Positions 33,720 through 43,995 of a DNA stretch of 64,000 bases are shown here, piece after piece. This DNA comes from Planomicrobium sp. YIM 101495 (GTDB lineage Bacteria; Bacillota; Bacilli; Bacillales_A; Planococcaceae). How positions within the stretch are numbered: the first letter of the stretch is position 1; each line of letters begins with the position of its first letter. Position numbers and translations under genes: made by a program. The DNA is taken from NCBI RefSeq assembly GCF_009707665.1, contig NZ_WLZW01000001.1, positions 1 through 64,000 on the forward strand, written 5' to 3'. The notes under the pieces were generated by a model. It made no database searches. It saw nothing but the letters and a program-made list of their open reading frames with translations, and had not been told where the DNA came from.

Positions 33720-34436
33720 ATGCAAATTTACTGGACGAAAATAAATCAGATTATCGATGAATCACCTGAAGTGAAAACTTTCATGCTCGACTGCCCGGAA
33801 GGTTATACATGGGAAGAAGGTTCGCATCTCCATTTGGCCTTGAGAGGGTTCAACGAAGGCGAAAAGCCGAACCGCAGCCTTATCCGCCATATGTCGATCT
33901 CGACGTTGCCGAACGAAAAATACGTCGGTATCACGACGCGCATCAAAGAGGAGTGCTCAGAATTCAAATCGATCCTGCGCGACCTTGGCGTCGGCGGGGA
34001 AGTGGCGATTTTCAAAACTCATTCGAACGTGCCGCTGAAGCGTGAAGACAAGAATGTCTATCTTCTTTCAGCGGGAGTCGGCCTGGCCACTTTCAGACCG
34101 CTCGTACTGGATTATTTCGAGCGTGCGGATAACGTCAACCGCATCCATTCGCTGAATGTCGATTCATCCAAAGAGTTTTTGTTCACAGAGCTGTTCACTT
34201 CAGCGCCTGACAAGAACTTCACGGCAGAGTTCGTCGACAACCGTGCAGATTACTATGCGGCAGTAAAAGAACTGGCAGCGGATCAGGACGGCCTGTTCTA
34301 TGTTGTCGGCAGCGACGAATTCCTGATGCAGAACATCGAAGTGCTGCGTGCGGAAGGCGTAAAAACCGGGCAGATCATGCTCGATAAGCATGCGCAGAGA
34401 ATGCAGGAATTTTTGGGAACGGAACTGGCGGTCTGA
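33720..34436 (+). CDS. Flavin/ferredoxin reductase-like FAD-NAD(P) oxidoreductase
   Basis: A 238-residue member of the ferredoxin-NADP reductase superfamily: FAD-binding segment RHMSISTLPNE, then the nucleotide-binding segment LLSAGVGLATFRPLVLDYFE and a GSDEFLMQNIEVLRAEG C-terminal part. There is no iron-sulfur domain, so it needs a partner or acts as a flavin reductase. GAGGGGGAAA precedes the ATG. The Fur-like box suggests a role in iron release or an oxygen/NO-related electron pathway; this is inference. Confidence 0.88.
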   Translation: MQIYWTKINQIIDESPEVKTFMLDCPEGYTWEEGSHLHLALRGFNEGEKPNRSLIRHMSISTLPNEKYVGITTRIKEECSEFKSILRDLGVGGEVAIFKTHSNVPLKREDKNVYLLSAGVGLATFRPLVLDYFERADNVNRIHSLNVDSSKEFLFTELFTSAPDKNFTAEFVDNRADYYAAVKELAADQDGLFYVVGSDEFLMQNIEVLRAEGVKTGQIMLDKHAQRMQEFLGTELAV

Positions 34437-34448
34437 TCCTCCGGCCAC

Positions 34449-34488
34449 GAAAAAGCGGGCGTCTTCTTCAGTGAAGACGCCCGCTTTC
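34449..34488. terminator. Bidirectional terminator
   Basis: AAAAGCGGGCGTCTTC and GAAGACGCCCGCTTT surround a short loop between convergent genes. Confidence 0.95.
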
Positions 34489-34512
34489 TGTTTGTCGGGC
34501 CGCAGCGCATAT

Positions 34513-35199
34513 TCATTCGAACGTCCGGGTCGCCGGGGAAAGCATCCAGAAATAGGCCAGGGCCGCAATGATGCATGCCGCCCACAGCGCCCAGCTGGGA
34601 TGCAATAAAGTGAGCAGCGTCCCGACGCCGGCGCCCAGCATGAAAATAAAGATGATGGCAGCCAGGTTGATGACACGCGTCTTGGCTCCTTTATCTTTAT
34701 TGAATACATAATGATAAAGGTCGTTCATCATATTCTTTACATTGCCGCTCATGATGGCGTTATTGACGGCCGTTCCCCGGAATTTACGGAAGACGGTGAG
34801 TTCATATCCCGCAAGAGTTCCGAGTATCACGAGCATGACCGCCCCGGTAATCTGCTCCTGGAAGAACGCAAGCGCAAAGAGCACAATGACCCGGATGAGC
34901 AAATAATGGCGGTACGATCTGATTCCTTTGTCTTTTGACCGTTCGTTTATCGCTTCGCCCGCAAAAGCGCCGATGGCAAATCCGGCAAAGGTCCACAGAT
35001 GGCTCAGCATTTGCGCCCATTCACCGGAGAACGCCTTGACGCTCAAAATGACAAGGTTCCCGGTCTGCGCACTTGCAAATGCGCCGCTCTGCTGCATGAA
35101 GGTATAGGCGTCGACCATCCCCATCATGAATGACGAGATGACGGTCAGGCCGCTGCTGATGTACAGAAGGTTTTCGTTGTTTTCCGGCACGGATGGCAT
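34513..35199 (-). CDS. YoaK/DUF1275-family membrane protein
   Basis: About 228 residues with six predicted helices. The family-typical start SSFMMGMVDAYTFMQQSGAFASAQTGNLVIL and the middle segment KFRGTAVNNAIMSGNVKNMMNDLY identify DUF1275 (YoaK). No biochemical role is established. Start uncertain: ATG 35199 (AGGAG very close), GTG 35190 or ATG 35220. Confidence 0.88.
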   Translation of the reverse strand: MPSVPENNENLLYISSGLTVISSFMMGMVDAYTFMQQSGAFASAQTGNLVILSVKAFSGEWAQMLSHLWTFAGFAIGAFAGEAINERSKDKGIRSYRHYLLIRVIVLFALAFFQEQITGAVMLVILGTLAGYELTVFRKFRGTAVNNAIMSGNVKNMMNDLYHYVFNKDKGAKTRVINLAAIIFIFMLGAGVGTLLTLLHPSWALWAACIIAALAYFWMLSPATRTFE

Positions 35200-35395
35200 C
35201 ACTCCTGAAAGAAATCCCATTTTGGAAATGGCGGGACAGACCCCCGCCTGGATCGTATGTGTCCTTTCATTATACCGTACCGGCGCCGGAACGTCTGTCG
35301 GGGCACGTTTCGGGACGTTCAGCCGCTCAGATGTTTTCTTGTCATTTCAGTTTGGTATACTACCTTTATCAGGAAAAAGAGGAGATGTGCGCGGG

Positions 35396-36079
35396 ATGGA
35401 AATGAATGTGTTTATTGTGGAGGACGATGCGGCGATTTTCGAATCGGTGAAGGAATCGCTCGGGAAGTACGGATTGCGGGTGACGGGGCCGGCGGATTTC
35501 AAGGACGTCGTGGGAAGCTTCGTTTCGGAAGAGCCGCATCTCGTCATCATGGATATCCAATTGCCCGTTTATGACGGTTTTCATTGGTGCCGGGAAATCC
35601 GGGCCATCTCAAAAGTGCCGATCATCTTCCTGTCGTCGCGCGACCATCCGATGGATATGGTCATGGCCATGGGGATGGGGGCGGATGATTATGTGCAAAA
35701 GCCGTTCCATACCGATGTGCTGGTGGCGAAGATCCAGGCGGTTCTGCGCCGCGTCTATTCATATGGTGACGAGGTGTCAGACGTGATCGAATGGAACGGA
35801 GCGGTGCTTGACCTGAAACGCGGCATCATCCGGAAAGAAGGTGTGGACGTCGAGCTGACGAAAAATGAGTTCTTCATTCTGGCCGTCCTCGTCGAAGCGA
35901 AAAACGAGATTGTTTCGCGCGACGACCTAATCCGAAAATTATGGGACGATGAGCGTTTCGTCAACGACAATACGCTCACGGTCAATGTCACCCGTCTCCG
36001 GCAGAAGCTGGCCGAACTCGGGCTCGGCGAAGCGATCCTGACGAAAAAAGGGCTCGGCTACGTGGCAGTCACATTATAG
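35396..36079 (+). CDS. BceR-like response regulator
   Basis: A 227-residue OmpR-family regulator: receiver domain with Asp in IMDIQLP (about residue 51) and Lys in VQKPF, then a winged helix (NEFFILAVLVEAKNEIVSRDDLI...NTLTVNVTRLRQKL). It is followed by a short sensor kinase and a BceAB-type transporter, the arrangement of peptide-antibiotic detoxification modules. ATG 35396 follows AGAGGAGATG. A likely binding dyad is at 37114-37127. Confidence 0.93.
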   Translation: MEMNVFIVEDDAAIFESVKESLGKYGLRVTGPADFKDVVGSFVSEEPHLVIMDIQLPVYDGFHWCREIRAISKVPIIFLSSRDHPMDMVMAMGMGADDYVQKPFHTDVLVAKIQAVLRRVYSYGDEVSDVIEWNGAVLDLKRGIIRKEGVDVELTKNEFFILAVLVEAKNEIVSRDDLIRKLWDDERFVNDNTLTVNVTRLRQKLAELGLGEAILTKKGLGYVAVTL

Positions 36080-36093
36080 AAGGAGGGAATGGG

Positions 36094-37116
36094 ATGTTTG
36101 TCCGCTATTTACAGGATATGAAGAGCTGGATCGCCTGCTTCCTCCTGCTGCTGCTTACTGTGGACGTGCTGCTGTGGATCGATCCGGGTCTGTCGGTGAC
36201 GCTTTCTTCCGCGCTTTATCTGAACGGCCTGCTGCTCTTCGGTTTTGCCGTTTTCCTTTACTGGCGCTACCGGAAAGAAACGGTTTACGTGAAGCAATTG
36301 GAGAGTTTGCTCGAAGAGATGCCGGATGACTGGTACGAAGCGCTGCCGGAAGGGGTTTACCGGCGCGATGAAGCGGTGAATGAGATGCTCGTGGAGACGA
36401 GCAGGTCCCAGGCGGAGAAGGTGAATGAATTGCGGAGGGAAACGGTCGTGCAGGGCGATTATATCGCTGCCTGGGTGCACGAGGCGAAAGCGCCTTTGAC
36501 CGCGATGAAATTGATATTGGACGCGAACAGGGAGCTGCCGGCGATGCGCCGTATTGATTCCGAGTGGCTGCGGCTGCATTTGCTCATCGACCAGCAATTA
36601 TACATATCCCGGCTGCCGTCACTCGAAACGGATTATGCCCTGGAAGTGGTCGAAGTCAAAAGCGTCGTGTCTCCTGAAGTCCGCGAATTGATGGCCTGGT
36701 GCCGGGAGAAGAACATTGCGATCGAAATGGATGACCTTGATTCCAGTGTTACCACCGACCGCAAGTGGGCGCGTTTCGTCGTGCGGCAGATATTGACGAA
36801 TGCCGTCAAATACACTGCGGAAGGCGGGACGATTACGATCACAGCAGCCGAAACGGAAGCGGGCCGAATTGTTCTGTCCATTTCCGATGAAGGGCCGGGC
36901 ATCGCTCCGCACGACATGCCGCGCATTTTCGACAAAGGGTTCACGGGAAGCACGGGCCGCATCCAGAACGCAGCGACCGGCCTCGGGCTGTATTTGGCCA
37001 AAACGGTCTCTGAGCGGATCGGCATCCGGCTCGCTGCACATTCGGATCCGCCAGGCGGGACGACAATGGAAATGGTGTTTTCCCATTCCAATGAGTTTGA
37101 CCGGATCCGCAAGTGA
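36094..37116 (+). CDS. BceS-like intramembrane-sensing histidine kinase
   Basis: A 340-residue kinase with two N-terminal helices joined by a very short loop, typical of kinases that sense through a BceAB transporter. The dimerisation segment WVHEAKAPLTAMKL (His near 129) and ATPase boxes NAVKYTAEGG, DEGPGIAP, FDKGFTG and GLGLYLAK are intact. AGAAGGAGGG precedes the ATG. It pairs with the regulator 14 bases upstream. Confidence 0.93.
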   Translation: MFVRYLQDMKSWIACFLLLLLTVDVLLWIDPGLSVTLSSALYLNGLLLFGFAVFLYWRYRKETVYVKQLESLLEEMPDDWYEALPEGVYRRDEAVNEMLVETSRSQAEKVNELRRETVVQGDYIAAWVHEAKAPLTAMKLILDANRELPAMRRIDSEWLRLHLLIDQQLYISRLPSLETDYALEVVEVKSVVSPEVRELMAWCREKNIAIEMDDLDSSVTTDRKWARFVVRQILTNAVKYTAEGGTITITAAETEAGRIVLSISDEGPGIAPHDMPRIFDKGFTGSTGRIQNAATGLGLYLAKTVSERIGIRLAAHSDPPGGTTMEMVFSHSNEFDRIRK

Positions 37117-37127
37117 CAAGATTGTCA
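37114..37127 (+). promoter_or_regulatory. BceR-type binding dyad
   Basis: TGACA-AGAT-TGTCA is a perfect inverted repeat of the TnACA-N4-TGTnA form bound by BceR-like regulators. It lies at the end of the kinase gene and about 90 bases before the transporter genes. Confidence 0.6.
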
Positions 37128-37215
37128 TGTTGGGCTCCCTGAATGTCATGTGAATCAAACGACCGGCCGCAAGGGGCGCGGTAAGATGAAGGCAATAGAA
37201 AACAGGGAGGCAATC

Positions 37216-38007
37216 ATGATGAGAAAAATGAAGGCGCAGGAAACGACGGCTTTGCATGCACAGAACGTGCGCAAATCATTTGGTACGAGAAGCAACGTCC
37301 AGCAGGTGCTGAAAGGGATCGATCTGCGTGTGGAGGAAGGGGAGTTCATCGGCATCATGGGTCCGTCGGGGTCCGGCAAGACGACACTGCTCAATGTGCT
37401 TGCCACCATCGACCGCGCGACGGAAGGAACGATCCTGATCGGCGGCTCGGACATTTCAAAAATGCGCGATGCGAAAATGGCGGCGTTCCGGCGCAGCCAG
37501 CTCGGCTTCATTTTCCAGGATTACAACCTGCTTGATACATTGACAGTGAAAGAAAATATCCTTCTTCCCGTAACCCTCGGAAAGCGCGGCAACAAGAAGG
37601 CGGAGGACGAATTCCAGACGATCGCGGACAGCCTCGGCATTACGGAGCTTGCGGACAAATATCCGCATGAAATCTCCGGCGGCCAGAAACAGCGCACAGC
37701 CGCTGCACGCGCACTCATCAATCAGCCGTCCATGGTATTTGCGGACGAGCCGACAGGCGCGCTCGATTCGAAATCGGCTTCCTCGCTTCTCGGCAATCTG
37801 GCGGACGTCAACGAACAGCGCAGCGTGACGATCATGATGGTCACACACGATCCGCTCGCGTCGAGTTATTGCAGCCGTGTGGCCTTCCTGAAAGATGGCC
37901 AGATCTATTCAGAGCTATACAAAGGAGCAAAGACACGCCAGGCATTCTTCCAGGAGATCCTCAATGTCCAGGCCGTGCTCGGAGGTGACAGCGTTGACGC
38001 TCTTTGA
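37216..38007 (+). CDS. BceA-like ABC transporter ATPase
   Basis: A 263-residue ATPase: Walker [11 protein letters not shown]-loop FQDYNLL, signature SGGQKQR, Walker [12 protein letters not shown] and the H-loop MVTHD. It belongs to the MacB/BceA group that energises FtsX-like permeases. ATG 37216 follows AACAGGGAGG at good distance. Its 3' end overlaps the permease gene by 14 bp. Expected role: sensing and resistance to cell-wall peptide antibiotics such as bacitracin. Confidence 0.94.
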   Translation: MMRKMKAQETTALHAQNVRKSFGTRSNVQQVLKGIDLRVEEGEFIGIMGPSGSGKTTLLNVLATIDRATEGTILIGGSDISKMRDAKMAAFRRSQLGFIFQDYNLLDTLTVKENILLPVTLGKRGNKKAEDEFQTIADSLGITELADKYPHEISGGQKQRTAAARALINQPSMVFADEPTGALDSKSASSLLGNLADVNEQRSVTIMMVTHDPLASSYCSRVAFLKDGQIYSELYKGAKTRQAFFQEILNVQAVLGGDSVDAL

Positions 38008-39910
38008 CCTTGTCCTCCGCAGCATGCGGAAAAACCTTAAACTGTATTATCTGTATTTCTTCGCATTGATTTCGAGCGTCGTGATGTATTTCGTCTTTGC
38101 GACGCTCCAGCATACACCTGTCATTGTGGAGCAGGGCGGCAATTCCATGACGACTTCGTTCCAGATTGCAGGCGTGCTTGTGCTGTTGATTGCGGGGATC
38201 TTCGTCGTGTATGCGAACGCGATTTTCCTGACACGGAGAAGCCAGGAAATCGGCCTCTTCCAGTTGATCGGACTCCAAAAGAACACGGTTGCAAAGATAC
38301 TGGCGGCAGAAAACCTGCTGCTGGGAGCCGGGGCTCTCGTCATCGGGATTGCAGTCGGCCTTCTTGTGTCACGTGTCTTCCTGCTGCTGCTCCTCAAATT
38401 GATCGGACTTGAGACGATCATCGAATTGACGTTCTCCGCAACTGCGATCATCCAGACGATTGCGCTGTTTTTCGTCATTTTCCTCCTGACGACTATCCAG
38501 ATGGTTTTCACCGTCTACCGAAGTTCGCTACTGGCATTGTTTTCGTCACAGAAAAAAGGGGAGCATCCGAAGCAGCCGTCCACAGCCAAATCGGCCGTCC
38601 TTGCATTGCTTGGGGCCGGCCTGATCGGCTTCTCTTACTGGCTGTCCACGCAAATGCTGAACGAACAGCTGTTTCTGAATATGTTCCTCGTGCTGGCGGC
38701 GATCATTCCGGGAACGTACCTGATTTTCCGGGTGACGATCAGCTGGGTGCTCTACAAAATCAGGAAACGCCATGACGGCCATCTGGGCCTTGTGAACAGC
38801 TTATCGCTGGCGCCGCTCATGCACCGGATGAAAGGCAACGCCAATTCATTGACAGCCATTACGATCCTGTCCGCCATGACGTTGACGATGATTGCCGTGT
38901 CATACTCCTATTATTATGCAACCGAAAAAGAAACTGGGGCGATGATGCCGTTCGACTTCATGTTCGAAGACGATGCGGCGGGAGCGGATGAGATCAGCCG
39001 GGAGCTTGAAGAGAGCGGCATCGCGTACGAACGTGGCATCATGGAGACGGTCGTAGCGGTCGGAGGGTTCGAGAACGGGGCATTGCCTGTATCGAGTTCC
39101 CCATACGACATGCGTCTGTCAGTCGTCAGTGACGAAGCCCTCCGCCAAGCGGGCATCGATATAGATGCACCTGCTTCAGGAACTGCGAGTTTCCACACGA
39201 CTTCTTCCGCGTCTCTGTTCATCGATGCAGTTTCCCTGCCGGTCAATATCCATTTCAATGACGACAACGAGACGGCGGTTTCAGTCACTGAAGTCGGAGA
39301 TGGCAATGTCATCAATTGGTCGTCGTTCACTTCGCAGCTTGTCGTGGATGAAGCGACTTACAGCCAATTGAAGGCTTCCCTTGCCGGAGAAGACGTCGCT
39401 CTTCAGCGGATCGACGGCTTCCATATCACGGACGAAGAACAGGTGGCAGCGGCTTCGGCGATCTATCAGCAGGGGAAATACACGTCGAGAGGGCCGCACG
39501 TCGATTATTATTCCTCCTATCAGGAAGCGCTTCAGGCGAACGGGATGCTGATTTTCATCGCCGGGTTCCTTGGACTTGTTTTCCTCATCTCGACGGGCAG
39601 CATCCTGTACTTCAAGCAGATGACAGAAGCGGAGCAGGAGAAGAAGAGCTACGAAACTCTCCGCCAGCTCGGGTTCTCAGTGGGCGAAATCATGCGCGGC
39701 ATCATCCGCAAACAGCTTTTCGTCTTCGGACTGCCCCTCATAGTTGGCCTTGTCCATTCGCTGTTCGCCATCAACGTCGCATCGTATTTCTTCCAGACGG
39801 ACATCGCGGTGCCGACAATCATCGCGCTCGCGGCCTATACACTGATCTATCTGATGTTCGCGTTCCTGACGGTCGGTTATTACCGCAAAGTGGTGAAAGC
39901 TGCACTGTAA
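37994..39910 (+). CDS. BceB-like ABC transporter permease
   Basis: About 638 residues with ten predicted helices, FtsX-type membrane blocks and a ~200-residue extracellular domain between helices 7 and 8 (about residues 315-520), the diagnostic architecture of BceB permeases that sense the peptide for the kinase. TTG 37994 sits eight bases after GGAGG inside the ATPase gene; length matches BceB. The substrate is not readable from sequence. Confidence 0.92.
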   Translation: MTLFDLVLRSMRKNLKLYYLYFFALISSVVMYFVFATLQHTPVIVEQGGNSMTTSFQIAGVLVLLIAGIFVVYANAIFLTRRSQEIGLFQLIGLQKNTVAKILAAENLLLGAGALVIGIAVGLLVSRVFLLLLLKLIGLETIIELTFSATAIIQTIALFFVIFLLTTIQMVFTVYRSSLLALFSSQKKGEHPKQPSTAKSAVLALLGAGLIGFSYWLSTQMLNEQLFLNMFLVLAAIIPGTYLIFRVTISWVLYKIRKRHDGHLGLVNSLSLAPLMHRMKGNANSLTAITILSAMTLTMIAVSYSYYYATEKETGAMMPFDFMFEDDAAGADEISRELEESGIAYERGIMETVVAVGGFENGALPVSSSPYDMRLSVVSDEALRQAGIDIDAPASGTASFHTTSSASLFIDAVSLPVNIHFNDDNETAVSVTEVGDGNVINWSSFTSQLVVDEATYSQLKASLAGEDVALQRIDGFHITDEEQVAAASAIYQQGKYTSRGPHVDYYSSYQEALQANGMLIFIAGFLGLVFLISTGSILYFKQMTEAEQEKKSYETLRQLGFSVGEIMRGIIRKQLFVFGLPLIVGLVHSLFAINVASYFFQTDIAVPTIIALAAYTLIYLMFAFLTVGYYRKVVKAAL

Positions 39911-39914
39911 CAAT

Positions 39915-39955
39915 CACCTGCGTTCAAAATGAACTTCATTTTGAGCGCAGGTTTT
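39915..39955 (+). terminator. Terminator of the Bce module
   Basis: ACCTGCGTTCAAAATG pairs with CATTTTGAGCGCAGGT, followed by TTTTCTT. Confidence 0.9.
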
Positions 39956-40052
39956 CTTATGTATTGAAGCACTTCTGTCAGTCAAAGGGATAAAGAGCGA
40001 TATGGTATGATGACAAAAGGACAAATAGGAATGGGTTGAGAGGGGAAGCTGT

Positions 40053-41699
40053 ATGGATCGACTTCGGAAGTTTCATGAAAAAAAGCCATTTGTGCCTTCG
40101 CGCAGCCGCTTGAATTTGAAAATGCGGATGATCGGCCTGATCGGCTTTCTAGTCATCTCCACTGTTTTTGTTATCGGTCTTTTCCTGCATTATTTTTTGA
40201 CGGACACGCTCGAGAGCCAGCTGGGTGAGCAGGCATTGGGTGTAGCTGAAAGCATCGCACTTAATCCCGATATCGGAGCAGCTTTTGATGAAGAAGACCC
40301 ATCGTCGGTTATTCAACCGCTTGTTGCACCGGTCTTGGAGGCAACCCGTGCTGAATTTATCGTCGTGGGTAATCGGGAGCAGATCCGGTATTCCCATCCC
40401 AACCCTGAGCAGATCGGTGAGCGGATGGTCGGGGAAGATAATGAACGTGCGCTTCTTAATGGTGAATCCTACGTTTCAGAAGCAGCTGGATCACTCGGCC
40501 GGTCGCTGCGGGCAAAAGTCCCGATTCGTTCAGACGGCGAAGTGATCGGCGTGGTATCTGTCGGTTTTCTTGCAGAAGATATCCAGGAACTAATCGGCGA
40601 TTATAGCCAGGAAATTTGGCTGACACTCGCAGTCGTAGGCCTTGCTGCACTTTTAATGGCGATCGGAATCGCAAATTACATCAAACGGATTTTGTATGGC
40701 CTCGAACCCGAAGAAATTTCCCATCTTTTATTCCAAAGAGAAACGATTCTGCAATCGACGCTCGAAGGAATCATCGCGGTCAACGACAAGGGCGAAATTA
40801 CGTTATTGAATGAAAGAGCACAAAGTCTGCTGTTGTTGGACAGATCTTCAGAAGTATCGTTGATCGGAAAACCGATTCGCGAAGTGTTGCCGAATTCGGA
40901 TTTGGTGGAAATCCTGAAGACAAAAAAGAGTATGGACAATCAGGAGAAAGTGTATGGCAATAAAGAAGTGTATGTAAATTCACGTCCGATTTATTATGAA
41001 GGTGCGCTCGTCGGAGCAGTTTCGACATTCCGCAACAAAGATGAAATTGAACAACTGACCAAGGAATTGTCACAAGTTAAACAATACGCCAATGCACTGA
41101 GGGCACAGACCCATGAATTTTCAAATAAACTTTATACTATCTCGGGACTTCTGTATTTGGACAAAAAACAGGAAGTGTACGATTTCATCCAGATGGAGCA
41201 AGATACGCAGCAGGAGTGGATCCGGCGCTTGATCGATAAAGTGGCAGATCTTCTCGTCAGCGGAATTCTGATCGGGAAGATCAATCAGGCGAGTGAACAG
41301 CAAATCGAGTTGACAATCGATCCCGACAGTCGGCTTGAATTTCCTTTGTCTGACGTTCAGCGGGATGCACTGCTTTCAGCGATCGGGAACTTGGTGGATA
41401 ACGCTATTGAATCGGTGAAAGAACAGCCGACCGACCAACGTTTCATTTCGCTCTATTTCACTGATATCGGCGAAGAGATAATTTTGGAGATTGATGATTC
41501 CGGAAAAGGCTTCTCGGGTGGTGAAGAAAGCCATCTGTTCGAGCAAGGCTTTTCGTCGAAGCAAGGAGTTGACCGTGGCTATGGCTTAAGTACGGTGAAA
41601 CAGCTCGTGCTGCGAGCCGGCGGGGCTGTATATGTGGAAGAAAGTGACCTTGGCGGGGCATGCTTTGTAGTTTCCATGCCGAAGGAGGGAAGTAAATGA
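40053..41699 (+). CDS. CitS/DcuS-type sensor histidine kinase
   Basis: A 548-residue kinase: helix near residues 24-50, an extracytoplasmic PAS/CitA-like domain (about 55-180), a second helix near 190-210, a cytoplasmic PAS domain (about 228-330) and a histidine-kinase core with RAQTHEFSNKL (His near 353), GNLVDNAIES and GYGLSTVKQL. This is the CitA/DcuS layout for external di- and tricarboxylates. It overlaps its regulator by four bases. The citrate transporter downstream makes citrate or a related acid the likely ligand. Confidence 0.94.
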   Translation: MDRLRKFHEKKPFVPSRSRLNLKMRMIGLIGFLVISTVFVIGLFLHYFLTDTLESQLGEQALGVAESIALNPDIGAAFDEEDPSSVIQPLVAPVLEATRAEFIVVGNREQIRYSHPNPEQIGERMVGEDNERALLNGESYVSEAAGSLGRSLRAKVPIRSDGEVIGVVSVGFLAEDIQELIGDYSQEIWLTLAVVGLAALLMAIGIANYIKRILYGLEPEEISHLLFQRETILQSTLEGIIAVNDKGEITLLNERAQSLLLLDRSSEVSLIGKPIREVLPNSDLVEILKTKKSMDNQEKVYGNKEVYVNSRPIYYEGALVGAVSTFRNKDEIEQLTKELSQVKQYANALRAQTHEFSNKLYTISGLLYLDKKQEVYDFIQMEQDTQQEWIRRLIDKVADLLVSGILIGKINQASEQQIELTIDPDSRLEFPLSDVQRDALLSAIGNLVDNAIESVKEQPTDQRFISLYFTDIGEEIILEIDDSGKGFSGGEESHLFEQGFSSKQGVDRGYGLSTVKQLVLRAGGAVYVEESDLGGACFVVSMPKEGSK

Positions 41700-42403
41700 C
41701 GTTGAAAGAATTGCACGTACTAATAATTGAAGATGATTTCCGGGTAGCGGAAATCAACCAGCAGCTCGTGGAACAAGTAGAGGGGTTCTATGTAGCCGCT
41801 ATTGCCAAGACAGGGCAGGAAGCGTTGGCTTTTCTCGAAAAGGCAACGCTTCCTGATTTGGTGTTGCTCGATGTCTTTATCCCGGATCGGCACGGCCTCC
41901 AATTGCTTTGGGAAATCCGTGGCAAGTCCAAGCAGATAGGCATCATCATATTGTCAGCAGCGAACGAAACCGCAACAGTCGCAGAAGCACTGAACGGCGG
42001 AGTCTTCGATTACATCGTTAAACCGCCCGATTTCGGCAGAATCGAATCGGCGCTGCTCCGCTTTCGTGAACAGAAGAACCTGTTCACATCAAGAAAAACG
42101 TTGGAGCAAGCTGAAATTGATCGGCTCATCGGCGTCCGGAAAGCAGGAAGAACCACTGATGAATATCCGGAAGCACTGCCGAAAGGAATCGATCGTCTGA
42201 CACTTCAAGACGTTATCGCCACTTTGCAGGAGGCAGGGGAAGGTGGTATTAATGCAATGGAGATGGGGAAGGCGGTCGGAGTCAGCCGCTCGACAGCCCG
42301 CCGTTATTTGGAGCACCTCGTAGCAGCAGGCGAAGCGAAAGCCCAATTGAATTACGGAGAAATCGGCCGGCCGGAACGCCGTTACATCCCATGGACAAAA
42401 TGA
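41696..42403 (+). CDS. CitT/DctR-type response regulator
   Basis: A 235-residue regulator with receiver domain (acidic EDD, phospho-acceptor Asp in LLDVFIP, Lys in IVKPPDF) and the C-terminal HTH typical of CitB/DctR regulators (GINAMEMGKAVGVSRSTARRYLEHLV). ATGA overlap with the kinase shows coupling. Direct repeats at 42432-42479 are candidate targets for activation of the transporter gene. Confidence 0.94.
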   Translation: MTLKELHVLIIEDDFRVAEINQQLVEQVEGFYVAAIAKTGQEALAFLEKATLPDLVLLDVFIPDRHGLQLLWEIRGKSKQIGIIILSAANETATVAEALNGGVFDYIVKPPDFGRIESALLRFREQKNLFTSRKTLEQAEIDRLIGVRKAGRTTDEYPEALPKGIDRLTLQDVIATLQEAGEGGINAMEMGKAVGVSRSTARRYLEHLVAAGEAKAQLNYGEIGRPERRYIPWTK

Positions 42404-42431
42404 ACAAAAAGAGCAGAAAAACCATTAGTTC

Positions 42432-42479
42432 GTTAAATTGAATAAGCTTATTTCCCAAATCCTTTCATGTTAAATTGAA
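42432..42479 (+). promoter_or_regulatory. Direct repeats upstream of the citrate transporter
   Basis: GTTAAATTGAA occurs at 42432-42442 and again at 42469-42479, 37 bp apart, and a reverse partial copy (ATTTAAC) follows. DctR/CitT-family regulators often bind direct repeats of AT-rich sequence, so these are candidate binding sites. Confidence 0.5.
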
Positions 42480-42583
42480 ATCTATCATTTAACGGGGAAG
42501 GTTTTTTTCATGAACCGCATAGATTGTATGCGTTTTCATCGCCTTTTCCTTCAGTTTATTTTTTTACATTAGGGGGAAAGATT

Positions 42584-43906
42584 ATGTTAAGTATTATCGG
42601 TTTGCTGACAATTGTCGCAATTGTCGCCCTTTTGATCAGCAATAAAATCACGCCAATCGTTGCACTAGTGCTCGTTCCGATCGTGGCAGCGTTTGTGGCA
42701 GGCTTCAGTTTTGCTGAAATCGGCGTATTCTTTAATGATGGCATCAGTGATGTAATGAGTGTCGTCATTATGTTCATCTTTGCCATTCTTTTCTTTGGCA
42801 TCATGCAGGATGTGGGGTTGTTCGATCCGCTGATCAATAAAATGATTGAAGTGTCAAAAGGAAATGTCATCGCTGTCGCAGTCGGCACAGTTTTAATCGC
42901 TGCTGTCGCACAATTGGATGGCTCAGGCGCTTCTACTTTCCTTATTACGATTCCGGCTTTACTGCCGCTTTATAAACGGTTGAAAATGAATCCGTATCTG
43001 TTGCTGCTGCTCGTCGGTACGTCCGCGAGTATCATGAATATGCTGCCATGGGCAGGTCCACTTGGGCGAACTGCTGCTGTCCTGGGAATGGAGGTCACTG
43101 AACTTTGGCGTCCACTGATCAAGGTGCAGATCATCGGTCTTGTCTTGCTTGTAGGGCTCGCAGTCTTACTTGCCATCCGTGAAAAACGGTTGATTGCCAA
43201 ACGAGGAGACTTCAATGAAAAGCTATTCGAAGACGCTGCAGCTCCAGTTGATGGAGCACAGGATGCGGCTTCTATGAAAGCGGCTGCTCTTCGCAGACCG
43301 AAACTATTATGGCTAAATACGCTTTTGGCACTTGCTGTCATCGGTGTACTTGTCTGGGGCATCGTTCCTGCCGGTTTCACGTTCATGATTGGTGTCAGTG
43401 TTGCATTACCGCTGAATTATCCGAATATGAAAGACCAGATGGAGCGAATCAAAGATCATGCTCCGAACGCTTTGCTTATGGCCGCCATCATCCTGGCAGC
43501 CGGCTCATTCCTTGGAATTTTGAATGGCACGTTGATGCTTGATTCGATCGCTACCGATCTGGTGACGATTTTACCGGCATTCGTTATTCCTTACCTTCAC
43601 TTAATCATTGGGTTCTTCGGTGTTCCATTCGATTTACTGTTGAGCACCGATGCGTATTACTTTGCATTGTTCCCGATTGTTGAACAAGTTGCAGCAACTG
43701 CTGGAGTCGCTTCATTGTCCACAGCTTACGCGATGATCATCGGTAACATCATCGGAACGTTCGTTAGTCCATTCTCACCGGCACTTTGGCTGGCACTCGG
43801 ACTGGCAGGCCTCGAAATGGGCCGTCACATCCGCTATTCGTTATTGATCATGTGGGGATTCAGCATTGTATTGTTAGTCATTTCCATCTTCATGGGCGTC
43901 ATTTAA
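42584..43906 (+). CDS. CitMHS-family metal-citrate transporter
   Basis: A 440-residue membrane protein with about twelve helices, characteristic of the CitM/CitH family that imports citrate complexed to divalent metal: N-terminal LLTIVAIVALLISNKITPIVALVLVPI, a LDGSGASTFLITIPALLPLY loop and FFGVPFDLLLSTDAYYFALFPIV. ATG 42584 follows AGGGGGAAAG. It is likely switched on by the upstream two-component system. The preferred metal cannot be told. Confidence 0.94.
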   Translation: MLSIIGLLTIVAIVALLISNKITPIVALVLVPIVAAFVAGFSFAEIGVFFNDGISDVMSVVIMFIFAILFFGIMQDVGLFDPLINKMIEVSKGNVIAVAVGTVLIAAVAQLDGSGASTFLITIPALLPLYKRLKMNPYLLLLLVGTSASIMNMLPWAGPLGRTAAVLGMEVTELWRPLIKVQIIGLVLLVGLAVLLAIREKRLIAKRGDFNEKLFEDAAAPVDGAQDAASMKAAALRRPKLLWLNTLLALAVIGVLVWGIVPAGFTFMIGVSVALPLNYPNMKDQMERIKDHAPNALLMAAIILAAGSFLGILNGTLMLDSIATDLVTILPAFVIPYLHLIIGFFGVPFDLLLSTDAYYFALFPIVEQVAATAGVASLSTAYAMIIGNIIGTFVSPFSPALWLALGLAGLEMGRHIRYSLLIMWGFSIVLLVISIFMGVI

Positions 43907-43915
43907 GATCTTTCC

Positions 43916-43952
43916 GTACCGCATCACTTGCAGAAGTGATACGGTGCGGTTT
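43916..43952 (+). terminator. Terminator
   Basis: ACCGCATCACTT pairs with AAGTGATACGGTGCGGT (small bulge), followed by T5. Confidence 0.85.
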
Positions 43953-43995
43953 TTGATTGTTTTCCAGATGTGAAAACAAGTTCGAAATCAAAAGG

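Noticed and set aside
35126-35395. N-terminal extension of the BceR-like gene
   Set aside because: The extra 90 codons are antisense to the YoaK gene and to its promoter region; ATG 35396 has a ribosome site and starts the receiver domain properly.
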